DNA of 64,000 bases from Streptomyces caniscabiei (GTDB lineage Bacteria; Actinomycetota; Actinomycetes; Streptomycetales; Streptomycetaceae): NCBI RefSeq assembly GCF_014930365.1, contig NZ_JABXWI010000008.1:372001-436000 (forward strand), written 5' to 3'. The translations under genes and the position numbers were made by a program. Of the stretch, positions 57,454 to 64,000 are shown one piece after another (position 1 is the first letter of the stretch; each line of letters opens with the position of its first letter). The notes beneath the pieces were generated by a model, which was not told the origin of the DNA, did no database searches, and saw only the letters and a program-made list of their open reading frames with translations.

Positions 57454-59049
57454 ATGGCCGCCGTCGACATCAGTCCCGCCGCCGCGCTGCACCGCCGGGC
57501 ACCGCACCCCACGCCGACCGCCGTCGTGTACGAGGGCCGTGAGATCTCCGCGGCACAACTCGACGACACGGTCGGGGAGTTCGCCGCCGGACTGACCGAG
57601 CACGGGCTGCGCCGGGGCGACCGCGTCGCCTACCTCGGTCTCAACAGCGCCACCTTCCTGGAGACGCTCTTCGCCGCGGCCCGTCTCGGCGCGGTCTTCG
57701 TCCCCCTCAACTTCCGCCTCGCCGCCGACGAGGTCCGCCACATCCTCAACGACTGCGGCGCCCACACCGTCGTCGTCGAGGAGGGCCACCGCGAACTGGC
57801 GGAGTCGATCCTGCACGACATACCCGCCCGCAGCCGTCTGCTGGTCGACACCGACCCCGAGTGCCCGGCGACGGAGGCGCCCGCGCCCGTCTGGACCCCG
57901 CTGTCCACGCTGCGCGGCCCGCACCGCCCCGTACGGGAACCCGTGGCGCTGTACGACGACGACCTCGCGGCCCTGATGTACACCTCCGGCACCACCGGCC
58001 GCCCCAAGGGGGTCATGCTCACCCACGGCAACCTGTGGTGGAACGCGGTCAACGTCGACGCCGTCGTGGACACCCGCAGCGACGACGTGAACCTGGCCCT
58101 CGCCCCGCTCTTCCACATCGGCGGACTCAACGCCCTCACCCTGCGCACCCTGGTGCGCGGCGGCACCGTCGTGCTGCGCCGCGCCTTCGAACCGGCCCAG
58201 TGCCTGCGGGACCTCGTCGAGCACCGCGTGAACACCTTCTTCGCGGTCCCGGCCATGTACGCGGCCCTCGCCCGTGTGCCCGGCTTCGCGGACGCCGACC
58301 TCGGCTCCCTGCGGTCCGCGATCGTCGCGGGTGCTCCCGTCCCGCCGCAGCTGATCCGGGACTACGGCGAGGCGGGCCTGCTGCTCCAGCAGGCCTGGGG
58401 GCTGACCGAGACGGCCCCCTTCGCCACCTATCTGCCGGCCCGGCTGACCCTGGAGAAGACCGGATCGGCCGGCGTCGCGATGCCGTACACCGAGATCCGG
58501 TTGACGCACCCCGCCACCGGGGCCGCGATCGACGAGGCCGACACCCAGGGCGAGATCTGCGTACGCGGCCCCAACGTGACCCCCGGGTACTGGGACAACC
58601 CCGACGCCACCCGGGCCGCCTTCGACGACATGGGCTGGTTCCACACCGGGGACATCGCCCACCGGGACAAGGACGGCTTCTACTACATCGTGGACCGCCT
58701 CAAGGACATGATCATCAGCGGCGGCGAGAACGTGTACCCCGCCGAGGTGGAACGTGTCCTCGCCGAGTACCCGGGCATCCTGGAGGCCGCCGTCGTCGGG
58801 GTACCGGACGAGAGGTGGGGCGAGACCGTCCTGGCCGTCCTGAGCTGTGAGTCCGGTACGCGGCCCACGGTGGAGGAGGTACGGGCGTTCGCGGACCGGT
58901 ATCTGGCCCGCTACAAGCTGCCCACCGACGTCATGCACATCGACCGGCTGCCCCGCAACGCCAGCGGCAAGCTGGACAAGATCGAGCTGCGCCGGTGGGT
59001 GACGGCGCGGCGGAGCGCAGCGGACACGTCGAACACACAGACGTCCTGA
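57454..59049 (+). CDS. AMP-forming acyl-CoA synthetase/ligase
   Basis: This 531-residue enzyme belongs to the ANL superfamily: YTSGTTGRPKGVMLTHGN (P-loop), QQAWGLTETAPF, TGDIAHRDKDGFYYIVDRLKDMIISGGENVYPAEVE and the catalytic Lys of NASGKLDK. Such ligases activate carboxylic acids as CoA thioesters. In a pathway that proceeds through ring cleavage without CoA esters, it could activate a side chain (for example cinnamate) or a released dicarboxylate such as succinate or fumarate. It starts with ATG at 57454. Confidence 0.88.
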   Translation: MAAVDISPAAALHRRAPHPTPTAVVYEGREISAAQLDDTVGEFAAGLTEHGLRRGDRVAYLGLNSATFLETLFAAARLGAVFVPLNFRLAADEVRHILNDCGAHTVVVEEGHRELAESILHDIPARSRLLVDTDPECPATEAPAPVWTPLSTLRGPHRPVREPVALYDDDLAALMYTSGTTGRPKGVMLTHGNLWWNAVNVDAVVDTRSDDVNLALAPLFHIGGLNALTLRTLVRGGTVVLRRAFEPAQCLRDLVEHRVNTFFAVPAMYAALARVPGFADADLGSLRSAIVAGAPVPPQLIRDYGEAGLLLQQAWGLTETAPFATYLPARLTLEKTGSAGVAMPYTEIRLTHPATGAAIDEADTQGEICVRGPNVTPGYWDNPDATRAAFDDMGWFHTGDIAHRDKDGFYYIVDRLKDMIISGGENVYPAEVERVLAEYPGILEAAVVGVPDERWGETVLAVLSCESGTRPTVEEVRAFADRYLARYKLPTDVMHIDRLPRNASGKLDKIELRRWVTARRSAADTSNTQTS

Positions 59050-59073
59050 CCCACCGTCCAGGGAGCACGAGTC

Positions 59074-59649
59074 GTGGTCACACTTCCCGACACCGCGCCG
59101 CGGATCGCCGTCGGCGACGGCTGGTCCCTGCGACCGCTCGACGAACCGGCCGGAGAACCGATCGGAGGGCCCCTCGGCTCCCGCCGGTCGGCCGCGCGCC
59201 GCTACGCGGCCGCGCACGGCGACCGGGGCGATCCCCAGGAGTTCCTCGTGCACCTCCAGCGGGTCCGGCACCACCCGGTCCGGGCCTGTTACCCCTTCGG
59301 CGCGCACGACTTCGTCGTACGCCTCGGCGACGACGGCGACGGCGACGACGGGGACGGCGGCGGAACCGAGCACGGCGGCCGTGCCGGGCGCGCGGGCCGC
59401 GTGCCCGAGGCGGCCGGCGCCGACCTGCTGCGCGCCCTCGTCCCCGCGCTCTTCGCCGCCGACGCGCGCTGCCGTCGTGTCATCGCCGCGCCGGGCGAGC
59501 ACGACGTCCACGCCCAGCGCGTCCTGTCGGCCGGGGGCTTCCGCAGGGTCACCGAGGCGGATCTGCCCGGCGGTTCCGTCGTCCTGTTCGCCGCCGAACC
59601 GCCCGCCCTCACCGAACTGTCCACGGCCCTCGACGACATGCCGCACTAG
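59074..59649 (+). CDS. GNAT-like protein of unknown substrate
   Basis: This 191-residue protein ends with VHAQRVLSAGGFRRVTEADLPGGSVVLFAA, which matches the last strand-helix pair of GNAT N-acyltransferases of the siderophore-acetyltransferase kind. An acidic Gly/Asp insertion (GDDGDGDDGDGGG, about 88-100) interrupts the fold. The TAG stop is formed by the CTAG at the left end of the MITE, so the original 3' end may have been changed by the insertion. GTG at 59074 with CAGGGAG upstream. Confidence 0.6.
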   Translation: MVTLPDTAPRIAVGDGWSLRPLDEPAGEPIGGPLGSRRSAARRYAAAHGDRGDPQEFLVHLQRVRHHPVRACYPFGAHDFVVRLGDDGDGDDGDGGGTEHGGRAGRAGRVPEAAGADLLRALVPALFAADARCRRVIAAPGEHDVHAQRVLSAGGFRRVTEADLPGGSVVLFAAEPPALTELSTALDDMPH

Positions 59650-59850
59650 GGGGTGTTTCGAAAGTCCTGTGCGGTGCCCGCGGCGTCCGGTGCGTGCTCT
59701 CGGCGTGCCGGACGAAAGCCCTCGTACTGGACGTACTTGGGCTTTTGGCCGGTGCGGCGGTGGGGGCCCCTCCCGCTCGAGCGAAGCCGAGAGTGGGGGA
59801 GCGTGCCGGGCGCCGCGGGTGCTGTGCGGGACTTTCGAAACACCCCCTAG
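59646..59850. mobile_element. 205-bp MITE with 22-bp perfect inverted ends
   Basis: The ends are exact inverted repeats: CTAG followed by GGGGTGTTTCGAAAGTCC (59646-59667) and its complement (59829-59850). Near-identity continues inward for about 25 further bases. CTAG at both ends may be a 4-bp target duplication. There is no transposase gene inside. A palindrome-like block (CCTCCCGCTCGAGCG to GAGTGGGGGAG, about 59769-59801) lies inside and is of a type I recall as frequent in Streptomyces. Confidence 0.85.
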
Positions 59851-60025
59851 GCGGGGGCCGACCGAGCGGGCTTCCACACCACCGCCGTGTCGCGGGCCGG
59901 GACACACCCGGCTCACGGCGCGGCGGTGGTGTGCGCCCGCACATCGCTGGTGCGTACACGCACCCCGTGCTGCCCAGCGGCACACGGGCTAGGGGAGGAC
60001 GGCAGGTCGGCGCGACCGTGGCCGC

Positions 60026-61027
60026 GTGCTTGCCGCAACCGCAATCTCCCAGAGCGCCGCCGACCCGCTGTCGGGGCTGGTGCTGCGCGATGTCCCCGAG
60101 CCGACCCCGCGCCCCGGATGGTCACGCGTCCGCGTGGTGGCCTCCTCGCTGAACATGCACGACGTGTGGACGCTGAGAGGCGTGGGGCATCCCCCCGACC
60201 GGCTGCCGATCGTCCTCGGCTGCGACGCGGCCGGCTACGACGACGACGGCAACGAGGTCATCGTCCACCCCGTGCTCGGCGACCCGGACGCGGGCCGGGG
60301 CGACGAGACGCTGGACCCCGGTCGCGCCCTGCTGTCCGAGCGGCACGACGGGGCGTTCGCGGAGTATCTGACCGTTCCCGCCCGCAACCTCGTCCCGAAG
60401 CCGTCCTGGCTCTCCTTCGACGAGGCCGCCTGTCTGCCGGTCGCCTGGACCACGGCCTACCGCATGCTGTTCACCCAGGCCCGGATCACCGCCGGCGACC
60501 GGGTGCTCGTGCAGGGCGCGGGCGGTGGTGTCGCCTCCGCGGCCATCAGGCTCGCGCTGGCCGCCGGTGCCGTCGTCTACGCCACCAGCCGGAGCGCGGA
60601 CAAACGCGCCGAGGCCGTCTCCTGGGGCGCCCGCGCCGCCGTGGCCCCGGGCGAACGACTGCCCGAACGGGTGGACGTGGTGATCGAGACGGTCGGCGAG
60701 GCGACCTGGTCGCACTCGCTGAAGTCGCTCCGCCCCGGCGGCACGGTCGTCATCGCCGGCGCGACCAGCGGGATGAACCCGCCCGCCGACCTCGGGCGGA
60801 TCTTCTATCTCCAGCAGCGCGTCCTCGGTTCCACCGGCGGCACCCGCGCCGAACTGCTCGCGCTGCTGCGGCTGATGGAGGCCACCGGGGTCCGGCCGGT
60901 CATCGACCGGACCCTGCCGCTCGCCGAGATCCACAAGGGCTTCCAGCTCATGATCGACGGTGGTCTCACCGGAAAGCTCGTCGTCCACCCGCCGGGCTCG
61001 GCCCGCCCCCGCACCCCGCAGAAGTAA
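60026..61027 (+). CDS. Medium-chain dehydrogenase/quinone oxidoreductase-like
   Basis: This 333-residue protein has the MDR fold: a GroES-like N-terminus (SSLNMHDVWTLRGVGHPPDRLPIVLGCDAAG) and a Rossmann domain with VLVQGAGGGVASAAIRLALAAG. The zinc-ligand pattern of alcohol dehydrogenases is incomplete, so it resembles NADPH:quinone oxidoreductases or enoyl reductases. The start is a GTG at 60026, preceded by an unusually long leader from the MITE end (59851). Its role in the aromatic pathway is not known; it could reduce an unsaturated side chain. Confidence 0.82.
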   Translation: MLAATAISQSAADPLSGLVLRDVPEPTPRPGWSRVRVVASSLNMHDVWTLRGVGHPPDRLPIVLGCDAAGYDDDGNEVIVHPVLGDPDAGRGDETLDPGRALLSERHDGAFAEYLTVPARNLVPKPSWLSFDEAACLPVAWTTAYRMLFTQARITAGDRVLVQGAGGGVASAAIRLALAAGAVVYATSRSADKRAEAVSWGARAAVAPGERLPERVDVVIETVGEATWSHSLKSLRPGGTVVIAGATSGMNPPADLGRIFYLQQRVLGSTGGTRAELLALLRLMEATGVRPVIDRTLPLAEIHKGFQLMIDGGLTGKLVVHPPGSARPRTPQK

Positions 61028-61036
61028 GGAAGCACC

Positions 61037-61975
61037 ATGACCGCAGCAGCCGTCGGGCTGTCCCACTCGCCCCTCATCGGCAAGAACGACCCCGACCCCG
61101 AGGTCGTCGCCCGGGTCGACCGGGCCGTCGAGGGCGCCCGGCAGTTCATCCGCGCCCACGATCCGGACCTGGTCGTCCTCTACGCGCCCGACCACTACAA
61201 CGGCTTCTTCTACAAGGAGATGCCGCCCTTCTGCCTGGCCACCGAGGCGCACGCGGTGGGCGACTTCGGCACGCAGGCGGGCCCGCTGTCGGTCGACACC
61301 GACGCGGCGAAGGCGCTGGCCCGGGGCGTGCTCGACCGGGGTGTCGATCTGACCGTCTCCGCCCGGATGACCGTCGACCACGGCTTCGCGCAGCCCCTGG
61401 AGGTCCTCTTCGGCGGAATCGACAAGGTTCCGGTGGTGCCGGTGTTCGTCAACGGTGTGGCCACTCCCCTCGGGCCGGTCGCCCGGGTCCGGGCGCTCGG
61501 CACCGCGATCGGGCGTGCCGCCGCCGAACTCGACCGCAGGGTCCTGTTCCTGGCCTCCGGCGGTCTCTCCCACGACCCGCCGGTGCCCGTCCTGGACGGT
61601 GCGCCGCCCAGGGTCGCCGACGCCCTCATCGAGGGCCGTCCGCCCACGCCCGAGCAGCGCGCCAAGGGCGAGCAGCGGGTCGTCCGGGCGGGTCGCGACT
61701 ACGCCGCCGGCTCGACCGCGATGATCCCGATCAACCCCGCCTGGGACAACCGTTTCCTCGACCACGTGGAGAAGGGCGAGCTGGCCGAGTTCGACACCTG
61801 GACCGTCGAGGGCATGGCCGCGGAGGGCGGCAACTCCGCCCACGAGGTCCGCACCTGGATCGCCGCCTTCGCCTCCCTCGCCGCCACCGGGCCCTACGAC
61901 CTGACGTCCCGCTTCTACGAAGCGGTCCCCGCCTGGATCGCCGGCTTCGCCGTGGCCACCGCGAAGGGACGGTGA
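61037..61975 (+). CDS. mhpB: 2,3-Dihydroxyphenylpropionate 1,2-dioxygenase (extradiol, LigB type)
   Basis: This 312-residue class III extradiol dioxygenase cuts the catechol ring between C1 and C2. Features include GLSHSPLIGKNDP with the first iron His, VLYAPDHYNGFFYKEMPPFCLATEAHAVGDFGT, TVDHGFAQPLEVLFGG and LASGGLSHDPP. It closely follows the MhpB layout, so the substrate is probably a 3-(2,3-dihydroxyphenyl)propionate or the cinnamate analogue. It lies nine bases after the MDR gene and six bases before mhpD. Confidence 0.9.
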   Translation: MTAAAVGLSHSPLIGKNDPDPEVVARVDRAVEGARQFIRAHDPDLVVLYAPDHYNGFFYKEMPPFCLATEAHAVGDFGTQAGPLSVDTDAAKALARGVLDRGVDLTVSARMTVDHGFAQPLEVLFGGIDKVPVVPVFVNGVATPLGPVARVRALGTAIGRAAAELDRRVLFLASGGLSHDPPVPVLDGAPPRVADALIEGRPPTPEQRAKGEQRVVRAGRDYAAGSTAMIPINPAWDNRFLDHVEKGELAEFDTWTVEGMAAEGGNSAHEVRTWIAAFASLAATGPYDLTSRFYEAVPAWIAGFAVATAKGR

Positions 61976-61980
61976 CGGCC

Positions 61981-62820
61981 ATGTCCGTCGACACGTACGC
62001 CGTGGAGCGCGCCGTCGCGCGGCTGACCGCCGCGGTGACGGAAGGACGGCCCGTCGCCCCGGTGCGCGATCTGCTGGGCGAGCGTGACATCGCTGTCGCC
62101 TACGCCGTGCAGCAGGAGCTGACGCGGCGCAGACTGGCCGCGGGCGCGGTCGTCGTCGGCCGCAAGATCGGGCTCACCTCTCCGGCCGTGCAGAGACAAC
62201 TCGGAGTCGACCAGCCCGACTTCGGGATGCTCTTCGCCGACATGGACGTCTCGGCCCTGTCGGAGGTCCCCTCGGAGCGGCTGTCGCAGCCGAAGGCCGA
62301 GGCCGAGATCGCCTTCGTGCTGGGGGAGGACCTGGCGGACGGGGACCTCGACGACGCCCGCGTCCGAGGCGCTGTGGAGTACGCCGTCGCGGCGATCGAG
62401 ATCGTCGACAGCCGCATCGCCGACTGGGACATCCGGCTCACCGACACCATCGCGGACAACGCCTCCAGCGGCCTGTTCGTCCTCGGGGAACGCCGGGTCA
62501 CGCTGGCGGAGTTCGAGCCGCGCGAGACCACCATGCGCATGTACGCCGGGGACGAGCCGGTCTCCGAGGGCGCCGGCGCCGCCTGTCTCGGCGACCCGTT
62601 GAACGCGCTGGCCTGGCTGGCGCGCACGGCCAGGGAGTACGGCCTTCCGCTGCGGGCCGGGCAGGTCGTCCTGTCGGGCGCGCTGGGGCCGATGGTGCCG
62701 GTGACGCCCGGCACCCGGATGCGCGCCGAGATCAGCTCGCTGGGCACGGTCACCGCCGTGTTCTCCGCGCGGCCGGAGGGGCCGCACCGGCCCGAGGAGT
62801 CCCAGGAGGAGGACGCGTGA
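61981..62820 (+). CDS. mhpD: 2-Keto-4-pentenoate (2-hydroxypentadienoate) hydratase
   Basis: This 279-residue enzyme of the MhpD/fumarylacetoacetase-like group adds water to 2-hydroxypenta-2,4-dienoate after the C-C hydrolase step. Characteristic stretches: VVGRKIGLTSPAVQRQLGVDQPDFGMLFADM, KAEAEIAFVLGEDL, AIEIVDSRIADWDI and VLSGALGPMVPVTPG. The ATG at 61981 is taken; a GTG at 61972 overlapping the previous stop (GTGA) would add three residues. It overlaps the next gene by GTGA. Confidence 0.92.
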   Translation: MSVDTYAVERAVARLTAAVTEGRPVAPVRDLLGERDIAVAYAVQQELTRRRLAAGAVVVGRKIGLTSPAVQRQLGVDQPDFGMLFADMDVSALSEVPSERLSQPKAEAEIAFVLGEDLADGDLDDARVRGAVEYAVAAIEIVDSRIADWDIRLTDTIADNASSGLFVLGERRVTLAEFEPRETTMRMYAGDEPVSEGAGAACLGDPLNALAWLARTAREYGLPLRAGQVVLSGALGPMVPVTPGTRMRAEISSLGTVTAVFSARPEGPHRPEESQEEDA

Positions 62821-63767
62821 AACGAACCAAGGTCGCCGTCATCGGGTCCGGCAACATCGGCACCGACCTGATGATCAAGGTCCTGCGGCTGTCGGACACG
62901 CTGGAGATGAGCGCCATGGTCGGCATCGACCCGGCCTCCGACGGGCTCGCCCGCGCCGCCCGGCTGAACGTACCCACCACCCACGAGGGAGTCGACGGGC
63001 TGATCGCGCTGCCCGGCTTCGACGACATCGACATCGTCTTCGACGCGACCTCGGCCAAGGCCCACGTCGCCAACGCCGCTCGGCTGGCACCGTACGGCAA
63101 GCGGCTCATCGACCTCACCCCCGCCGCGATCGGCCCGTTCGTCGTGCCGCCGGTCAACGGGGACGCCCGGCTGGACGCCATGAACGTGAACATGGTGACG
63201 TGCGGCGGCCAGGCCACCATCCCCGTGGTCGCGGCGGTCTCGGCCGTGACACCGGTCCCCTACGCGGAGATCGTCGCCTCCATCGCCTCCAGGTCGGCGG
63301 GACCGGGAACCCGCGCCAACATCGACGAGTTCACCGAGACCACGTCCCACGCGATCGAGTCCGTCGGCGGCGCCGCCCGGGGCAAGGCGATCATCGTCCT
63401 CAACCCGGCGGAACCCCCGCTCATCATGCGGGACACGGTGTTCTGCCTCATCGGGGACGCCGACCACGACGCCGTACGCGCGTCGGTCGAGGCCATGATC
63501 GACCGGGTCGCCCGGTACGTCCCCGGCTACCGCCTCAAGCAGGAGGTGCAGTTCACCCCCGTGGACAGCACCGAACCGGTGCACACCCTGGTGCCGCCGG
63601 GCGCGGGGCCGGTGCGCACCCGGGTGTCGGTGTTCCTCGAGGTCGAGGGCGCCGCCCACTACCTGCCCGCCTACGCCGGCAACCTCGACATCATGACGTC
63701 CGCCGCCCTGCGGGTCGCCGAGTCGATGGCCCGCCGCGACGCCGCTCTCCCGGAGGACCGCCCATGA
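62817..63767 (+). CDS. mhpF: Acylating acetaldehyde dehydrogenase
   Basis: This 316-residue enzyme makes acetyl-CoA from the acetaldehyde channelled by the aldolase. It carries the NAD motif VAVIGSGNIGTDLMIKVLR, the catalytic Cys in VNMVTCGGQATIPVV and DEFTETTSHAIESVGGA. It forms a bifunctional complex with MhpE, encoded next with an ATGA overlap. The GTG at 62817 overlaps the hydratase stop. Confidence 0.94.
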   Translation: MKRTKVAVIGSGNIGTDLMIKVLRLSDTLEMSAMVGIDPASDGLARAARLNVPTTHEGVDGLIALPGFDDIDIVFDATSAKAHVANAARLAPYGKRLIDLTPAAIGPFVVPPVNGDARLDAMNVNMVTCGGQATIPVVAAVSAVTPVPYAEIVASIASRSAGPGTRANIDEFTETTSHAIESVGGAARGKAIIVLNPAEPPLIMRDTVFCLIGDADHDAVRASVEAMIDRVARYVPGYRLKQEVQFTPVDSTEPVHTLVPPGAGPVRTRVSVFLEVEGAAHYLPAYAGNLDIMTSAALRVAESMARRDAALPEDRP

Positions 63768-64000
63768 CGCGGAAGCTGTACATCCAGGACGTCACCCTGC
63801 GGGACGGGATGCACGCCGTCCGGCACCGCGTCGACCCCGTCGACGTGGGACGCATCGTCGCCGCGCTCGACGCAGCCGGGGTCGACGCCATCGAGGTCGC
63901 CCACGGCGACGGACTGGCCGGCGGCTCGGTCAACTACGGGCCGGGCAGCCACACCGACTGGGAGTGGATCGAGGCGGCGGCCGAGCACCTCACCGACGCC
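63764..64000 (+). CDS. mhpE: 4-Hydroxy-2-oxovalerate aldolase (5' part)
   Basis: Only the first 79 residues are inside the window. The segment LYIQDVTLRDGMHAVRHRV carries the HMG-CoA-lyase-like catalytic Asp/Arg motif, followed by DAAGVDAIEVAHGDGLAGGSVNYG. The ATG overlaps the mhpF stop as ATGA. The enzyme cleaves 4-hydroxy-2-oxovalerate to pyruvate and acetaldehyde. Confidence 0.92.
   Translation, partial: MTRKLYIQDVTLRDGMHAVRHRVDPVDVGRIVAALDAAGVDAIEVAHGDGLAGGSVNYGPGSHTDWEWIEAAAEHLTDA

Noticed and set aside
57325..59985. An 886-residue minus-strand frame
   Set aside because: It is antisense to the CoA ligase and GNAT-like genes and crosses the MITE; composition is typical of shadow frames.

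Overview
The window is high-GC chromosomal DNA from a streptomycete-like actinomycete. Third codon positions are almost all G or C, GTG and TTG starts are common, coding genes frequently overlap by ATGA or GTGA, and the gene families (multi-HAMP hybrid kinase, SpoIIE phosphatase, RsbW-like kinases, DMATS prenyltransferase, Streptomyces-type small proteins) are typical of that group. No rRNA, tRNA or CRISPR array was recognised. Family names come from reading motifs; no database search was run.

Region 1 (about 1.3-17.2 kb) is a complete uptake [NiFe]-hydrogenase island. It holds structural genes of the oxygen-tolerant actinobacterial type (group 1h, formerly group 5), the CO-ligand factor hypX, a NifU-like scaffold, several hydrogenase-linked proteins of unknown function, a maturation protease, a 34-residue microprotein and the full set hypA-B-F-C-D-E. 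An LD-carboxypeptidase and the tail of an unrelated gene precede it.

Region 2 (17.3-20.3 kb) carries three minus-strand genes: a small hydrophilic protein, a lipoprotein and a secreted RTX-type calcium-repeat protein. Region 3 (20.3-29.3 kb) is a plus-strand signalling block: a 1422-residue hybrid histidine kinase with six exact 276-bp HAMP repeats, an ANTAR/GAF/PAS/SpoIIE phosphatase, an RsbW-like kinase, a STAS anti-anti-sigma factor and a MEDS-ATPase protein. It reads as a partner-switching module without its own sigma factor in the window. Region 4 (29.3-32.5 kb) has lipoproteins and secreted proteins of unknown function.

Region 5 (32.4-34.3 kb) is a TnpB-only IS200/IS605-type element that appears to have truncated a lipoprotein gene. 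Its 3' end shows nested perfect hairpins, as expected for a guide (omega/re) RNA. Region 6 (34.4-39.9 kb) has an aminotransferase-V protein, then a DMATS prenyltransferase, a tryptophanase-like lyase and a methyltransferase, which together suggest a small prenylated-indole pathway. Region 7 (39.9-50.6 kb) is mixed: FG-GAP protein, FAD oxidoreductase with a GntR regulator and a perfect operator palindrome, APH-type kinase, a MerR-DinB fusion with a leaderless MerR promoter, an M1 peptidase, a DUF485/solute:sodium symporter pair and an XRE-cupin regulator.

Region 8 (50.7-64.0 kb, continuing past the edge) is an aromatic catabolic cluster: IclR regulator, four-part Rieske ring-hydroxylating dioxygenase, dihydrodiol dehydrogenase, meta-cleavage dioxygenase, C-C hydrolase, hydratase, acetaldehyde dehydrogenase and aldolase, plus an acyl-CoA ligase. 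It resembles hca/mhp (phenylpropionate/cinnamate) pathways in content but not in order. A 205-bp MITE with perfect 22-bp ends lies between its two halves.
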